Of a DNA stretch of 35,818 bases, positions 25,187 to 35,035 are shown piece after piece. Position 1 is the first letter of the stretch, and each line of letters begins with the position of its first letter. This stretch comes from Pseudomonadales bacterium (GTDB lineage Bacteria; Pseudomonadota; Gammaproteobacteria; Pseudomonadales; Azotimanducaceae): NCBI GenBank assembly GCA_007130155.1, contig SLTB01000269.1, forward strand, positions 1 through 35,818. Reading direction: 5' to 3'. The position numbers and the translations under genes were made by a program. The notes under the pieces are model-generated. The model had not been told where the DNA came from, did not search any database, and saw only the letters and a list, made by a program, of their open reading frames with translations.

Positions 25187-26407
25187 ATGACGCTCGAACC
25201 TGTTTCCGCCAAGGAGCCTGACCCGACGCGACGCGCCTTCATGGTCCTGTTTGCCTGCATGATTGCCCTGGGCATGGGCCAAACCGTCGTATTCGCCGTG
25301 CTGCCACCGCTGGGACGCGAGATCGGCCTGGCCGAAATCCAGGTCGGCGCCATCGTCTCCGCCTCGTCCATCGCGTTCTTCCTCGCCAGTCCCCTCTGGG
25401 GCCGTCTGAGCGACCGCCGTGGGCGCAAGGTCGTGATCCTGATCGGCCTGATCGGCTACACCGTAGGGACCGTACTGTTCGCCTCCGGCTTCTACGCCGC
25501 CATGCTCGGCCTGCTCGCACCCACGGCTGCATTCATCGTGCTGACGCTCACGCGCATGGCCCAGGCCATGGTCATGTCCGCCACCCCGCCCGCAGCCAGT
25601 GCTTACGTAGCCGACATCACCAGTGCCAGCAACCGCACCCGCGGCATGGGGGGCATGGGTGCGGCCAACAATCTCGGCGCCATCATTGGCCCCGCCGTGG
25701 GTGGTCTGCTGGCGGCGGTGTCGCTGCTGCTGCCCATCTACTTCGCGGCGCTGATGACCCTCATTGCAGCCATTCTGGTCTGGCACTGGCTCCCGGATTT
25801 GCCTGTCCAGGTGCAAACCCTGCGTCGCGAACGGCTTAAATTCCTCGACCGCAGGATCCTGCCCTTCGTCGTAGTGGGCGTACTGATGTTTGCAGGCTTC
25901 GCCATCGCCCAGCAGACCCTAGCCTTCCGCTTCCAGGACCTGCTTGGCCTGACCGGTCGCGAAACGGCAAGATTCTTCGGCTTCGCCATGATGACCGCTG
26001 CCAGCATGTCCCTGCTGGCACAGGGCCTCATCGTCCAGCGAATGGAGCTCGCGCCGCTGACCCTGCTGCGGGTAGCCGTGCCCATTCTGATCACGGCCTT
26101 CGTCCTTCTGACCCTCGCCGAGAGCCGGCTGCCCCTGTTCATCGGTATGGGTCTGATGGGCCTGGGGATGGGCATGGCAGCGCCGGGTTTCATGGCCGGG
26201 GCCTCGCTGGCGGTATCTCAGGAAGAGCAGGGAGCCGTGGCGGGCGTCACCGGCGCCTGTCCACCGCTGGGCTTCACCATTGGACCACTGCTCGGCACCG
26301 CGCTCTATCAGGTGGACCCCCACCTGCCCTACCTGGTAACCACCGCGCTCTACATTCCACTGGCCATCTTCACCTGGCGGGTGCGGCTGCCGGAGCGGGA
26401 TCTTTAG
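25187..26407 (+). CDS. MFS transporter
   Basis: This 406-residue inner-membrane protein has twelve hydrophobic helices in two six-helix halves. The loop between helices 2 and 3 reads GRLSDRRGRKVVI, the MFS motif A. Helix 5 holds GMGAANNLGAIIGPAVGG, similar to motif C of drug/H+ antiporters, which favours an efflux role (inference). Substrate is unknown. AAGG lies six bases before ATG 25187. It is convergent with holA. Confidence 0.92.
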   Translation: MTLEPVSAKEPDPTRRAFMVLFACMIALGMGQTVVFAVLPPLGREIGLAEIQVGAIVSASSIAFFLASPLWGRLSDRRGRKVVILIGLIGYTVGTVLFASGFYAAMLGLLAPTAAFIVLTLTRMAQAMVMSATPPAASAYVADITSASNRTRGMGGMGAANNLGAIIGPAVGGLLAAVSLLLPIYFAALMTLIAAILVWHWLPDLPVQVQTLRRERLKFLDRRILPFVVVGVLMFAGFAIAQQTLAFRFQDLLGLTGRETARFFGFAMMTAASMSLLAQGLIVQRMELAPLTLLRVAVPILITAFVLLTLAESRLPLFIGMGLMGLGMGMAAPGFMAGASLAVSQEEQGAVAGVTGACPPLGFTIGPLLGTALYQVDPHLPYLVTTALYIPLAIFTWRVRLPERDL

Positions 26408-26463
26408 CCCGGAATTCATCAGAGTCGGGCAAGGTGTTCCCGGACGAGTCCGCATCCACAATG

Positions 26464-26483
26464 CAAGGCGCAGCAAGGCGCAG
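26464..26483 (+). repeat. 10-bp tandem repeat
   Basis: CAAGGCGCAG occurs twice in tandem (26464-26473, 26474-26483) in the gap between the MFS gene and holA. Confidence 0.9.
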
Positions 26484-26491
26484 GATGTTCC

Positions 26492-26545
26492 TGTGGGCGA
26501 GGGCGCGCGCTGCAAGCTTGCCGACCGTAAACGGTCGGGCCCACA
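26492..26545. repeat. REP-like/BIME-like element
   Basis: TGTGGG (26492-26497) and CCCACA (26540-26545) face each other. Between them lies a strong hairpin, CCGACCG-TAAA-CGGTCGG (26521-26538). It sits in the convergent gap between the MFS gene and holA, where it could help terminate both transcripts. A further small inverted repeat, TGGGA-AC-TCCCA, lies near 26602. Confidence 0.5.
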
Positions 26546-26635
26546 TCAACCCTGCTCAACAGCCTGTTCCTGGAAGTGGCGACAAGACCCTCACCCCCAA
26601 TGGGAACTCCCACGTTGGTGTTGCGCGGCCCCCGA

Positions 26636-27682
26636 TCACTCCAACCAAGCGCGGGCCCGCAGGCCCAGGGGGGTAGTGCGCACGCCGGCCAGACGCAGGC
26701 AAAGGCGATCGAGTTCGTCCCAGGGTTCGATACCGACCATGCCCTTGACCGCCTGATCCACCACGGCCAGATCCCTCAGAGAGCCCTCGATGAGGGGCAG
26801 GGACAGTCGCGGCAGGGAGCGCTTCAGCCATTCCTGCCGTTTCGGAATCAGGCGCATCTGACCCATGGCCGAACCCAGATTTTCGCCGCTGTCCCGGGCC
26901 CGCAGCAGGGTCCGGACCTGACGCAGGCTCCAGGCCAGGGCGGCGACGATGGCCAGCGCATCCACCCCTTCCTGGCGCAAAGTCGCCAGCATGCGGTGGG
27001 CATGTTCGGCGTCCCCGATCAGCACCACATCGGCAAGTTCGAAAGGGTTATAGCGGGAGTCATCGTCCAGGAAGGCCAGCAGCTGATCTGAAGACCAGGC
27101 GCCCTGCTGGCCGGCCAGCTCCAGCCGGGTCACGGCCTGCGACGCCGCCAGCGGATTACCTTCCACCCGCGCCACCAGGATATCCAGCGCCCCGGGTTCC
27201 AGACTCACGCCAGCGCGACGCAGGCGCCCACCGAGCCAACGGGGAAATGCAGCCAGCTCCAGCGGCCAGATAGGGAGATGCACTCCGACGGCATCCAGGG
27301 CCTTGTACCACTTGGTATTCTCACTGCGCCGGTCGAGGCGGGGCATCACGATCAACAGGATGTCGTCGCCAGGCAGATGGGCGGCATAAGCTTCGAGGAC
27401 CTTGCCCCCGGCGGCACCGGGGCCACCGCTACATCGCATCTCCACCAAACGCCTCGATGCGAACAGGGACAGGCTGTTGGCGGACTGCAGCAGTTCGTTC
27501 CAGTCGAAGCCGGCCTCCACATGGAAAACCTGTCGTTCATCCGCACCGGCCGAACGCGCCGCGGCCCGCACAGCATCGGCCGCTTCCTGCACCAGCAGCG
27601 GCTCATCGCCACTGATGAGGTAGACCGGATCAAGACGCTCCTGAAGACGGGCCTCGAGATCCTCGGGCCGGCGCAGTTTCAC
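26636..27682 (-). CDS. holA: DNA polymerase III subunit delta
   Basis: This 348-residue protein matches HolA in length and pattern. PVYLISGDEPLLVQEAADAV at residues 19-38 is the degenerate AAA+ P-loop region, and FDWNELLQSANSLSLFASRR follows. VEGNPLAASQAVTRLEL and the FELADVVLIGDAEHAHRML block of the C-terminal domain are also typical. Delta opens the beta clamp in the clamp loader. ATG 27682 is two bases beyond the lptE stop. The order leuS-lptE-holA is the usual gammaproteobacterial one. Confidence 0.95.
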   Translation of the reverse strand: MKLRRPEDLEARLQERLDPVYLISGDEPLLVQEAADAVRAAARSAGADERQVFHVEAGFDWNELLQSANSLSLFASRRLVEMRCSGGPGAAGGKVLEAYAAHLPGDDILLIVMPRLDRRSENTKWYKALDAVGVHLPIWPLELAAFPRWLGGRLRRAGVSLEPGALDILVARVEGNPLAASQAVTRLELAGQQGAWSSDQLLAFLDDDSRYNPFELADVVLIGDAEHAHRMLATLRQEGVDALAIVAALAWSLRQVRTLLRARDSGENLGSAMGQMRLIPKRQEWLKRSLPRLSLPLIEGSLRDLAVVDQAVKGMVGIEPWDELDRLCLRLAGVRTTPLGLRARAWLE

Positions 27683-27684
27683 TC

Positions 27685-28179
27685 TCAGCTCGGATCCACT
27701 GCGGCCACGGCAATCAGAATACGCCGGACCAGTTCATCTCGGATCTCCCTGCGCAGGCTCGCTTCCTCCTGGCTCGAGCCGAGCAGACGGGCCGGGTCAC
27801 GAAGGTAGACGCCATCAGCCATGATACTGCGGGCCGGAATCAGCACGCGCCCGTCACCGCCAAGCAGTTCGAACTCGGCGCGACCCACCAGTTCATACTC
27901 GGCCGTCCGCGCCCCCGATGTCAGGGTGAGGGGGCGACGCTCGAAGGTCTCCCCAAGAACACGCAGGACGCGCCTGCTTTCGCCCTCCGCTGATGCCGGT
28001 ACGCCACGCAGCTTGAGATCCTGCTCCAGACTCCAGGCCAGTTCACCACCGCCTGCGCGACTGGCATCCACTACCCGGGTCCCCGCCAGGCTGGCGCTGT
28101 CAATAGACCCTGCAAGACGGTAACCACACCCGGCGACGAGCATCAGCAGCAGGCTTGCGAGGAGGAGTCGCTGGATCAT
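27685..28179 (-). CDS. lptE: LPS-assembly lipoprotein LptE
   Basis: This 164-residue lipoprotein has a signal ending in LVAGC-GYRL, with Cys18 as the lipidation site. GYRLAG after the Cys and the downstream ILIAV region fit LptE, which plugs the LptD barrel and guides lipopolysaccharide into the outer membrane. Sequence is poorly conserved in this family, so position between leuS and holA is strong support. ATG 28179 has GAGGAAG upstream; the in-frame start at 28212 would place 11 residues before the signal. Confidence 0.9.
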   Translation of the reverse strand: MIQRLLLASLLLMLVAGCGYRLAGSIDSASLAGTRVVDASRAGGGELAWSLEQDLKLRGVPASAEGESRRVLRVLGETFERRPLTLTSGARTAEYELVGRAEFELLGGDGRVLIPARSIMADGVYLRDPARLLGSSQEEASLRREIRDELVRRILIAVAAVDPS

Positions 28180-28217
28180 GGGGCTTCCTCGATATTCTGT
28201 AAGGGATTCCATGGGGT

Positions 28218-30704
28218 TCAGTTAACCACCAGATTGATGAGCTTGTCCGGGATGTGAATGGCCTTGCGCAGCTGTTTGTCGGCGACAAAACGTTCCACGT
28301 TGACGTCCGCCATGGCCGCCGCCACGGCAGATTCCTGATCGAGGCCCGCAGCCAGGGAGAGCCGGGCACGGACCTTGCCATTGACCTGCACCACCAGTTC
28401 CACAGTGTCACGGGTCAAGGCATCCGGGTCCACCTCGGGCCAGCGGGCCTCGATGACAGGCTGCTCATGGCCCAGCGCCAGCCACAGCTCATGACCAATG
28501 TGCGGCGCGATGGGCGACAGGGTGATGATGGCGATCTCCAGGGCTTCCTGCCGCACCGCACGCCCCTCGTTCGAGGCATCGTCAAAACGTGCGATGTCAT
28601 TGGTCAATTCCATGACACCGGACACCACCGTATTAAAATTGACCCGACGACCGTAGTCGTCATCGGCCCGGACCAGAGTCTCAAAGGTACGCCGCCGCAG
28701 CGCGCGCTGGCCGTCATTCAGACGGCTCTTGTCCAAGGCCGGTACCGGACCGCCTGCCACGTGTTCGGCCACCAGTTTCCAAAGACGCCGCAGGAAGCGC
28801 ACCGAGCCTTCGACTCCGGAATCGCTCCATTCCACGGTCTGGTCGGGCGGCGAGGCAAACATCATGAACGTGCGCACTGCGTCCGCACCATGGGCTGCCA
28901 CCAGCGCGTCAGGGCTGACGATATTGCCAGCCGACTTGGACATTTTCCTGCCGTCCTTGTTGACCATACCAAGCAGCAGCAAACGCTTCACCGGCTCATC
29001 GGAGTCCACCAGACCTTCGTCGCGCAGAAGCTTGTGGAAGAAGCGGGCGTAGAGCAGGTGCAATACGGCATGCTCGATGCCACCCACGTAATGGTCCACC
29101 GGCGTCCAGGCCTTGGCCCGCGCATCGAGCATGGCCTGGTCATTATCGGCGCAAGCGAAGCGGGCGTAGTACCAGCTCGACTCCATGAAGGTGTCGAAGG
29201 TATCCGTTTCCCGCTCGGCGTCACCGCCGCAGCTCGGACAGGCCACGCGGCGCCAATGGGCGAAGGCCGCGGTCTTCAGGGGCGACGCCACACCCTCGAA
29301 GGTGACGTCGGTCGGCAAGACCACTGGCAGATCCGCATCGGGCACAGGCACGGGCCCACAATCCGGACAATGGATCATGGGAATGGGGCAGCCCCAGTAG
29401 CGCTGCCTTGACACGCCCCAGTCCCGCAGGCGGAAGTTCACCTTGCGCCGGCCGTATCCCTTGGCTTCCAGGGCAGTGGCAATGGCATCGAAGGCCGCGG
29501 CAAACTCAAGGCCAGTGAAGCCTTCGGAGTTCACCAGCCGCCCCTTCTCGACGAAGGCCTCCACCGCAAGATCGCAGGGGGTCCTGCCATCGGGCGTTTC
29601 AGCAGCAACAGGCTCGATCACCTGCACGATGGGCAGATCGTACTTGCGGGCAAACTCCCAGTCGCGTTGATCGTGGCCCGGCACCGCCATGACCGCGCCT
29701 GAGCCGTAGTCCAGCAGGACGAAGTTGGCCACCCACACCGGCAGCTCGGCACCGCTGAGAGGATGGATGACCACCACATCAGTCGCCACACCGAGCTTCT
29801 CCATTGTGGCCACATCGGCCTCGGCAGTCTTCAGGTTGCGGCACTTTTCCCGGAAGGCCGCCACCTCCGGGCTGCGCGCGGCCACGGCACGGCTCAGCGG
29901 ATGCTCCGCCGCCAGCGCTACGTAGGTACAGCCGAAAAACGTATCTGGTCGGGTCGTATAGACACTCAAACGCTCGGCCAGGGGACCCTCGGGCCCACGG
30001 ACGTCAAATTCGATCTCCACCCCTTCCGAGCGGCCGATCCAGTTGCGCTGCATGGTGCGGACCTGCTCCGGCCAGCCATCCATGGTGTCCAAGGCATCGA
30101 GCAACTCCTGGGCATAGGCCGTGATCTTCAGCGTCCACTGGGGCATCTCCCGGCGCTCGATCAGGGCACCGGAGCGCCAACCGCGACCGTCCTCCACCTG
30201 CTCGTTGGCGAGCACGGTCTGATCCACCGGATCCCAGTTGACGATGGTGGTCTGGCGCTCGACCATGCCCTTACGGAACAGGCGCGTGAACAGCCACTGC
30301 TCCCAGCGGTAGTACTCCGGATCGCAGGTCGCGAACTCCCGCGACCAGTCCAGGGCGAAGCCCAGGCGCTGAAATTGAGTACGCATGGTGGCAATATTGG
30401 CGCGAGTCCACTGCGCTGGCGGCACCTTGTTCTGGATCGCCGCATTCTCGGCCGGCAGCCCGAAGGCATCCCAACCCATGGGCTGCAGGACGTTTTTCCC
30501 TTTCAGACGCTGATAGCGGGTGATGACATCACCGAGGGTGTAGTTGCGGACGTGGCCCATGTGCAACTTGCCGCTGGGATACGGGAACATGGACAGGGCA
30601 TAGAACTTGTCTTCGCCATCGTCACGTGCGTGAAAGCACGCTCCCTGCTCCCAGAATGCCTGTGCGTCGCGCTCCACCCGTTCTGGGTCGTAGTGTTCGT
30701 CCAT
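28218..30704 (-). CDS. leuS: Leucyl-tRNA synthetase
   Basis: This 828-residue class I synthetase charges tRNA-Leu. The HIGH-type motif is H48-M-G-H51 in [18 protein letters not shown], and KMSKS is at residues 587-591. The CP1 editing domain is present ([19 protein letters not shown] and the [14 protein letters not shown]-type catalytic core after KMSKS). A Zn-binding insert has CPDCG and CPSCG pairs. The length is slightly under E. coli's 860. ATG 30704 puts the family N-terminus ([19 protein letters not shown]) first; the longer open frame to 31067 is GC-biased noise. LptE follows after 38 bases. Confidence 0.97.
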   Translation of the reverse strand: MDEHYDPERVERDAQAFWEQGACFHARDDGEDKFYALSMFPYPSGKLHMGHVRNYTLGDVITRYQRLKGKNVLQPMGWDAFGLPAENAAIQNKVPPAQWTRANIATMRTQFQRLGFALDWSREFATCDPEYYRWEQWLFTRLFRKGMVERQTTIVNWDPVDQTVLANEQVEDGRGWRSGALIERREMPQWTLKITAYAQELLDALDTMDGWPEQVRTMQRNWIGRSEGVEIEFDVRGPEGPLAERLSVYTTRPDTFFGCTYVALAAEHPLSRAVAARSPEVAAFREKCRNLKTAEADVATMEKLGVATDVVVIHPLSGAELPVWVANFVLLDYGSGAVMAVPGHDQRDWEFARKYDLPIVQVIEPVAAETPDGRTPCDLAVEAFVEKGRLVNSEGFTGLEFAAAFDAIATALEAKGYGRRKVNFRLRDWGVSRQRYWGCPIPMIHCPDCGPVPVPDADLPVVLPTDVTFEGVASPLKTAAFAHWRRVACPSCGGDAERETDTFDTFMESSWYYARFACADNDQAMLDARAKAWTPVDHYVGGIEHAVLHLLYARFFHKLLRDEGLVDSDEPVKRLLLLGMVNKDGRKMSKSAGNIVSPDALVAAHGADAVRTFMMFASPPDQTVEWSDSGVEGSVRFLRRLWKLVAEHVAGGPVPALDKSRLNDGQRALRRRTFETLVRADDDYGRRVNFNTVVSGVMELTNDIARFDDASNEGRAVRQEALEIAIITLSPIAPHIGHELWLALGHEQPVIEARWPEVDPDALTRDTVELVVQVNGKVRARLSLAAGLDQESAVAAAMADVNVERFVADKQLRKAIHIPDKLINLVVN

Positions 30705-30777
30705 CCGCAAAATCGTCTCGTCCGCCGGTTCGGAAAGCGCGCAAGAATAGCATGGCATCGCCGCGAGCCACCCGTGC

Positions 30778-30853
30778 TGTGCGGGCTTGTCCGCGAACCG
30801 ACTTCGCACACAAGGAGGCGGTCGCAAAAGGCAGAAGTCAGTGCCGCTCCCAC
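30778..30853. repeat. REP-like inverted pair
   Basis: TGCGGGCTTGTCCGCGAAC (about 30780-30798) and GCCGCTCCCACGG (30843-30855) are opposed REP arms; the second reversed begins CCGTGGGAGCGGC, like the element at 18360. They lie in the divergent gap between leuS and the Rieske gene. Confidence 0.45.
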
Positions 30854-30895
30854 GGAGCCGAGCGCCGGCCAACGCGTCGGCCAAAACAGTCAGGC

Positions 30896-30925
30896 GTGAC
30901 GGCAACGGGTCGAAGTGCCTATACT
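30896..30925 (+). promoter_or_regulatory. Possible sigma-70 promoter for the Rieske gene
   Basis: GTGACG (30896-30901) and TATACT (30920-30925) are spaced by 18 bases. TATACT matches the -10 consensus at five of six positions. The -10 ends 36 bases before the ATG at 30962. Confidence 0.4.
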
Positions 30926-30961
30926 CCGGGTCTACGGCGTATCGGAACGGAGAGCGAGGAC

Positions 30962-32560
30962 ATGGTCGAGACCAAGACAGGACACAACCGATCCAACGGG
31001 ATCTCCTACAACGACCTGCTGAAGGGCGATGCGGTGCCGCCGCCCGCGGTCTATCTGGAAGATTCACCGATGGAACCCGGGGTCACCCGAGTACCGGTCG
31101 AGAGTTACTACTCCAAGGAAGCCCACGATCTGGAAGTGGAGCGGCTGTGGAAGCGGGTCTGGCAGATGGCCTGCCACGAGTCGGACATCCCCAACGTGGG
31201 CGACACCCACGTTTACGACATCGCCAGCCTTTCCTACATGGTCGTTCGGGTCTCCGAGGACGAAGTGAAGGCCTTCCCCAACGCCTGCCTGCACCGGGGC
31301 CGCGCCCTGTGTGACAACCACCGCAAGGAGCTGAAGGTCTTCCGCTGCGCCTTTCACGGCTGGTCCTGGAATCTGGACGGCAGCCTGAAGGAGATCCCAG
31401 GACATTGGGATTTTCCGACCGTAACCGAGGAGGAGTACGCACTGCAGGAAGTGCGCGTAGGCCACTGGGGCGGCTTCGTCTTCATCAACCCCGACCCCGA
31501 CTGCGAGCCGCTGGAGGATTTCTTAGGCGATATCGACCGCCACTTCCGCATTCCCTTCGAGCGCCGCTACAAGGCCGCGCACCTGATCAAGCGCCTGCCC
31601 TGCAACTGGAAGGTGGCCCAGGAAGCATTCATGGAGTCCTACCACGTGGTCGCGACCCATCCCGAACTGCTCGGGTCCTTCGGCGACGTGAACTCCAAGT
31701 ACGACGTCTTCGGCAACATGTCCCGCGCCATGTCACCTTCAGGACCGCCCAGCCCCCATACCGGCCTGGAGAACCCGGACATGTCGGTCTACCCGGATGG
31801 CAAGGCTTTCCAGAGCGTGAAACATCTGCTCAGCGGTCATGTCTATCGGCGCATCGAGGATGACCTGGTCGAAGTGACTGCGCCCAATGGCAAGACCGGA
31901 CGCTTCACAGCCGCCGCAGAGTACATCGAGGGCGACGTGAAGTCCGCTGACATCCAGATGTGCAGCTGGGTGGGGGGCAAGATCTGCCCCGGCGAGGAAG
32001 ACACCCCGATGCTCTACGATACCTCTTCGCCCCACGGCTTCCGCAGGGCCAACGCCAAACAGCGTCGGGAGCAGCTGCGGCCGGCCTTCGGCGACTACGT
32101 CGACACCATCAGCGACGCAGACCTCAACGACTCCATCTACTACTCGGTATTCCCGAACATCAGCCCCTGGGCAGACTTCAACCCCATCTTCTATCGCTTC
32201 CGCCCCGACGGCGACAACCCGGAGCAGTCGCTGCACGAGGTGATGTACATGATCCCGGTACCGGAGGGCGTCGAACCGCCGCCGCCGGCCAAGTGCACCT
32301 TCCTGGACATCGACGACGACTACACCTTAGCCCCTGAGTTCGGCAGCCGCCTGCTGAAGATTTTCAATCAGGACTACGTCAACCACCGCATGGTACAGAA
32401 AGGCCTCCATACCCACCCCAAGGGTGAGACCATCTATGCGAGCTATCAGGAGCAGAAGATCCGCCACTTCCACGAGACGCTGGTGAAGTGGCTGGAGGCC
32501 GATGAAGCGCCGAAGACCGCAGCCGCACCGAAGAAACCTGCCCAACGGCGCGCAGGCTGA
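30962..32560 (+). CDS. Rieske non-haem iron oxygenase, alpha subunit
   Basis: This 532-residue protein has an N-terminal Rieske domain with C109-L-H111 and C129-A-F-H132, 17 residues apart, binding a 2Fe-2S cluster. The catalytic domain follows, with [20 protein letters not shown] (residues 215-234): H228 and H233 are mononuclear iron ligands and E225 is the bridging acid, often Asp. Such enzymes hydroxylate or dihydroxylate aromatic or alicyclic rings and need a reductase. None is adjacent. GGAGAG lies seven bases before ATG 30962. The C-terminal 20 residues are an Ala/Lys/Pro tail. The following acyl-CoA dehydrogenase genes hint at a shared catabolic theme, but a hairpin separates them (inference). 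Confidence 0.93.
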   Translation: MVETKTGHNRSNGISYNDLLKGDAVPPPAVYLEDSPMEPGVTRVPVESYYSKEAHDLEVERLWKRVWQMACHESDIPNVGDTHVYDIASLSYMVVRVSEDEVKAFPNACLHRGRALCDNHRKELKVFRCAFHGWSWNLDGSLKEIPGHWDFPTVTEEEYALQEVRVGHWGGFVFINPDPDCEPLEDFLGDIDRHFRIPFERRYKAAHLIKRLPCNWKVAQEAFMESYHVVATHPELLGSFGDVNSKYDVFGNMSRAMSPSGPPSPHTGLENPDMSVYPDGKAFQSVKHLLSGHVYRRIEDDLVEVTAPNGKTGRFTAAAEYIEGDVKSADIQMCSWVGGKICPGEEDTPMLYDTSSPHGFRRANAKQRREQLRPAFGDYVDTISDADLNDSIYYSVFPNISPWADFNPIFYRFRPDGDNPEQSLHEVMYMIPVPEGVEPPPPAKCTFLDIDDDYTLAPEFGSRLLKIFNQDYVNHRMVQKGLHTHPKGETIYASYQEQKIRHFHETLVKWLEADEAPKTAAAPKKPAQRRAG

Positions 32561-32570
32561 GCCACGACGC

Positions 32571-32596
32571 GGGGCCCCTGAAGTCCAGGGGGCCCC
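32571..32596 (+). terminator. GC-rich hairpin after the Rieske gene
   Basis: GGGGCCCCTG (32571-32580) pairs with CAGGGGGCCCC (32586-32596), leaving one bulged G and a five-base loop. No T-run follows, so it could be a partial terminator or an RNA-stabilising hairpin between the Rieske and acyl-CoA dehydrogenase genes. Confidence 0.45.
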
Positions 32597-32671
32597 ATCC
32601 ACCTTCATGCGTGATTGTCTCTGGCAGCAAACAGTGCCAGCATGGCGCACCCTTATGGCATGGCCGCGAAG

Positions 32672-33892
32672 ATGACCGAACAGCAATCATCCCCGGAAGC
32701 ACGCCCGGAAGCACGCGAGTTCCGCGAGTACTGCCGCCGCTGGCTCGAAGAGAATCGCCCACCGCCCACCGAGACGCCGTTGCCCCAGGCCTCCTACGAG
32801 GTCACCTACGACGACCATCGGGCCTACCTCTGCGACTGGCAGGCCAAGTGCTACGAGGCAGGCCTCATCGCCACCGATGTGCCCAAGGTCTACGGTGGCC
32901 ACGGCTATGAGAACTTCCAGTCCATTGCCAGCGACGAAGTCCGGCGCTCCAAGGTGCCCTACTTCCTCAACTGGATCGGGCTCGGCATGGTGGCCCCCAC
33001 CCTGCTGATCCACGGCAGCGAGGAGCAGAAGAAGCGCTTCCTGAAACCCATCTTCAGCGCCGAGGAGATCTGGTGCCAGGGCTACAGCGAGCCCGGCGCA
33101 GGCTCCGATCTGGTCTCCCTGCAGACTTCCGCCGTCAAGGACGGCGACCAATGGATCATCAACGGCAGCAAGGTCTGGACCAGCCTCGGCAGTCTCGCCA
33201 GCTGGATGCTGCTGCTGGCCCGCAACGACAAGCAGGACAAGTACAACGGCATCACCTGCTTCCTGCTGCCCATCGATCAGCCCGGCGTTACGGTCCGCCC
33301 CATCCACAAGATGACCGGCGAGTGCGGCTTCTGCGAGGTCTTCTTCGAGAACGCCATCATAGCCGACGATCTGAGAGTGGATGACGTGGGCGCTGGTTGG
33401 AAGGTAGCCATGTCGACGCTCACCAGCGAGCGCGGTGCGGCGGCCGGGGTGGGTGCGGTGACCCACACCGAATCACCGCTGTCCTCCGTCAGGGAACTGA
33501 TCGAGCTGGCCAAGACCACGAAACGCAACGGCGTTCCGGTCTGGGATGACCCGGTGTGGCGCGACCGCATCGTCAAGCTGTACATCCGCATTGAAGCCAT
33601 CATTCAGCATGCCCGGCGTGCGCCCATCGAGGCCTTGAACGGAGGCGCCATGCGCCTGCCGCTGCAGAGCAAGGTGGTCGGCAGCGAAATCGGCCAGGAT
33701 CTCAACGCCACGGCGCTGGGCGTTCTCGGCATGCAATCCAGCCTCTACGTGGGCGACGAGCATGCCGTCCGTAACGGCCGCTGGCCGCTGGGCTACATGA
33801 ACAGCTACACCGGAACCATCTCCGGCGGCAGCAGCGAAATCCAGCGCAACATTCTCGGCGAGCGCATCCTCGGGCTGCCGAAGACCAAGTAG
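32672..33892 (+). CDS. Acyl-CoA dehydrogenase (likely catalytic partner)
   Basis: This 406-residue flavoprotein has the ACAD layout: EFREYCRRWLEENRP at the N-terminus, WCQGYSEPGAGSDLVSLQT for FAD, DGDQWIINGSKVWTSLG in the middle domain, and SGGSSEIQRNILGERILGLP at the end. The Glu found in SCAD/MCAD enzymes (YEGT) is replaced by Gly-Gly. A different Glu in TLTSERGAAAG (near residue 253) matches the position used by isovaleryl/long-chain-type enzymes, so catalysis is plausible. The start is uncertain: ATGs at 32642, 32660 and 32672 all lack a good ribosome binding site. The second dehydrogenase follows after eight bases. Confidence 0.92.
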   Translation: MTEQQSSPEARPEAREFREYCRRWLEENRPPPTETPLPQASYEVTYDDHRAYLCDWQAKCYEAGLIATDVPKVYGGHGYENFQSIASDEVRRSKVPYFLNWIGLGMVAPTLLIHGSEEQKKRFLKPIFSAEEIWCQGYSEPGAGSDLVSLQTSAVKDGDQWIINGSKVWTSLGSLASWMLLLARNDKQDKYNGITCFLLPIDQPGVTVRPIHKMTGECGFCEVFFENAIIADDLRVDDVGAGWKVAMSTLTSERGAAAGVGAVTHTESPLSSVRELIELAKTTKRNGVPVWDDPVWRDRIVKLYIRIEAIIQHARRAPIEALNGGAMRLPLQSKVVGSEIGQDLNATALGVLGMQSSLYVGDEHAVRNGRWPLGYMNSYTGTISGGSSEIQRNILGERILGLPKTK

Positions 33893-33900
33893 GAAGGGAC

Positions 33901-35013
33901 ATGGCACAACCGCAAGATTTCGGCTTCGACGACGACATCGTCATGCTCAAGGATGCTGCCAACCGCTTTCTGGGACAGCGGCAGACTCTGGTACAGCTCA
34001 GAGCCAGCCTGAAGGGCACCGAGGATCCCTACCGCGGCGAGGAACGCCAAGGTTGGTACGACCCGGCCGCCTGGCAGGAAATGGTGGACCTCGGCTGGGC
34101 CATGGTCCCCGTGCCGGAATCCGCCGGAGGATTGGGTCTGGGTCTGGTGGCCGCCGTCGCCATTCAGGAAGAGATCGGCCGCGCCGCCTGCCCCACACCG
34201 CTGAGCAGCACCCTCCAGGCGACCTTCGTGCTGAAGGAAGCCCAAGCGGATGCTCACCTCGCAAAGATCGCCGAAGGCAGCAGCATGGCGCTGGCCCTGT
34301 TCGGCGAGGACGGTGCGCCCGATGCCGACAGCACCACGGTGACCGCCAACGGCAACAAGCTCTCAGGCACGAGCAGCTACGTGCAGGACGCCCAGAAGGT
34401 GGACGGCTTCATCGTTGCCGCGAAAGCATCCGAGGGCCTCGGTCTCTACTGGGTGCCCAAAGAGTCCGTGACCATCCATCGTGATCGCATCGTCGAATTG
34501 ACGCGGGATCAGGCGCGCATCGAGCTTAAGAACGTCGAAGCGGAGGTCATCGCCGAACCGGGCAGCGGCGAGCAGGTCATGGCCCGGGCGCTACCGGCAC
34601 TGCTCACCCTGCTCGCCGCCGACATGGCCGGCGCTGCCGAATGGCAACTGCAGACCACGGCTGAATACGCCAAGCTGCGGGTGCAGTTCGAACGGCCCAT
34701 CGGATTCTTTCAGGCGGTGAAGCACCCCATCGTCAACATGATGATTGCCGCCGACGAAACCCGCTCCTTGGTCTACAACGCCGCCTGCGCCTACGACCAC
34801 GATCCCGAGGATGCCCTGCGCTGCGCACGCATGGCCAAGGCCAGCGCCTCGGAGACCGCCGCCTTCTGCTCCAACCGCTCCACGCAGCTGCACGGCGGCA
34901 TCGGCTTCACCTGGGAATCCGACGTGCAGATCTACCACAAGCGGCAAATGCACAGTCAGTTCCTCTTCGGCGATGCCAGCTGGCAAAGGCAGAAGCTGGC
35001 GGAGCTGCTCTGA
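33901..35013 (+). CDS. Acyl-CoA dehydrogenase-like protein (likely non-catalytic partner)
   Basis: This 370-residue ACAD-fold protein has PESAGGLGLGLVAAVAIQEE and the C-terminal RSTQLHGGIGFTWESDVQIY block. It lacks both known catalytic Glu positions: the ER motif is LLAADMAG here, and the end reads QFLFGDASWQRQ instead of an EGT-type motif. The middle domain is short. This mirrors the heteromeric ACADs of actinobacterial steroid side-chain degradation, where one subunit catalyses and the other completes the FAD and substrate sites (inference). AGGAAGG precedes ATG 33901. Confidence 0.9.
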   Translation: MAQPQDFGFDDDIVMLKDAANRFLGQRQTLVQLRASLKGTEDPYRGEERQGWYDPAAWQEMVDLGWAMVPVPESAGGLGLGLVAAVAIQEEIGRAACPTPLSSTLQATFVLKEAQADAHLAKIAEGSSMALALFGEDGAPDADSTTVTANGNKLSGTSSYVQDAQKVDGFIVAAKASEGLGLYWVPKESVTIHRDRIVELTRDQARIELKNVEAEVIAEPGSGEQVMARALPALLTLLAADMAGAAEWQLQTTAEYAKLRVQFERPIGFFQAVKHPIVNMMIAADETRSLVYNAACAYDHDPEDALRCARMAKASASETAAFCSNRSTQLHGGIGFTWESDVQIYHKRQMHSQFLFGDASWQRQKLAELL

Positions 35014-35035
35014 GCAGGCTTGCCCACTACACGCC

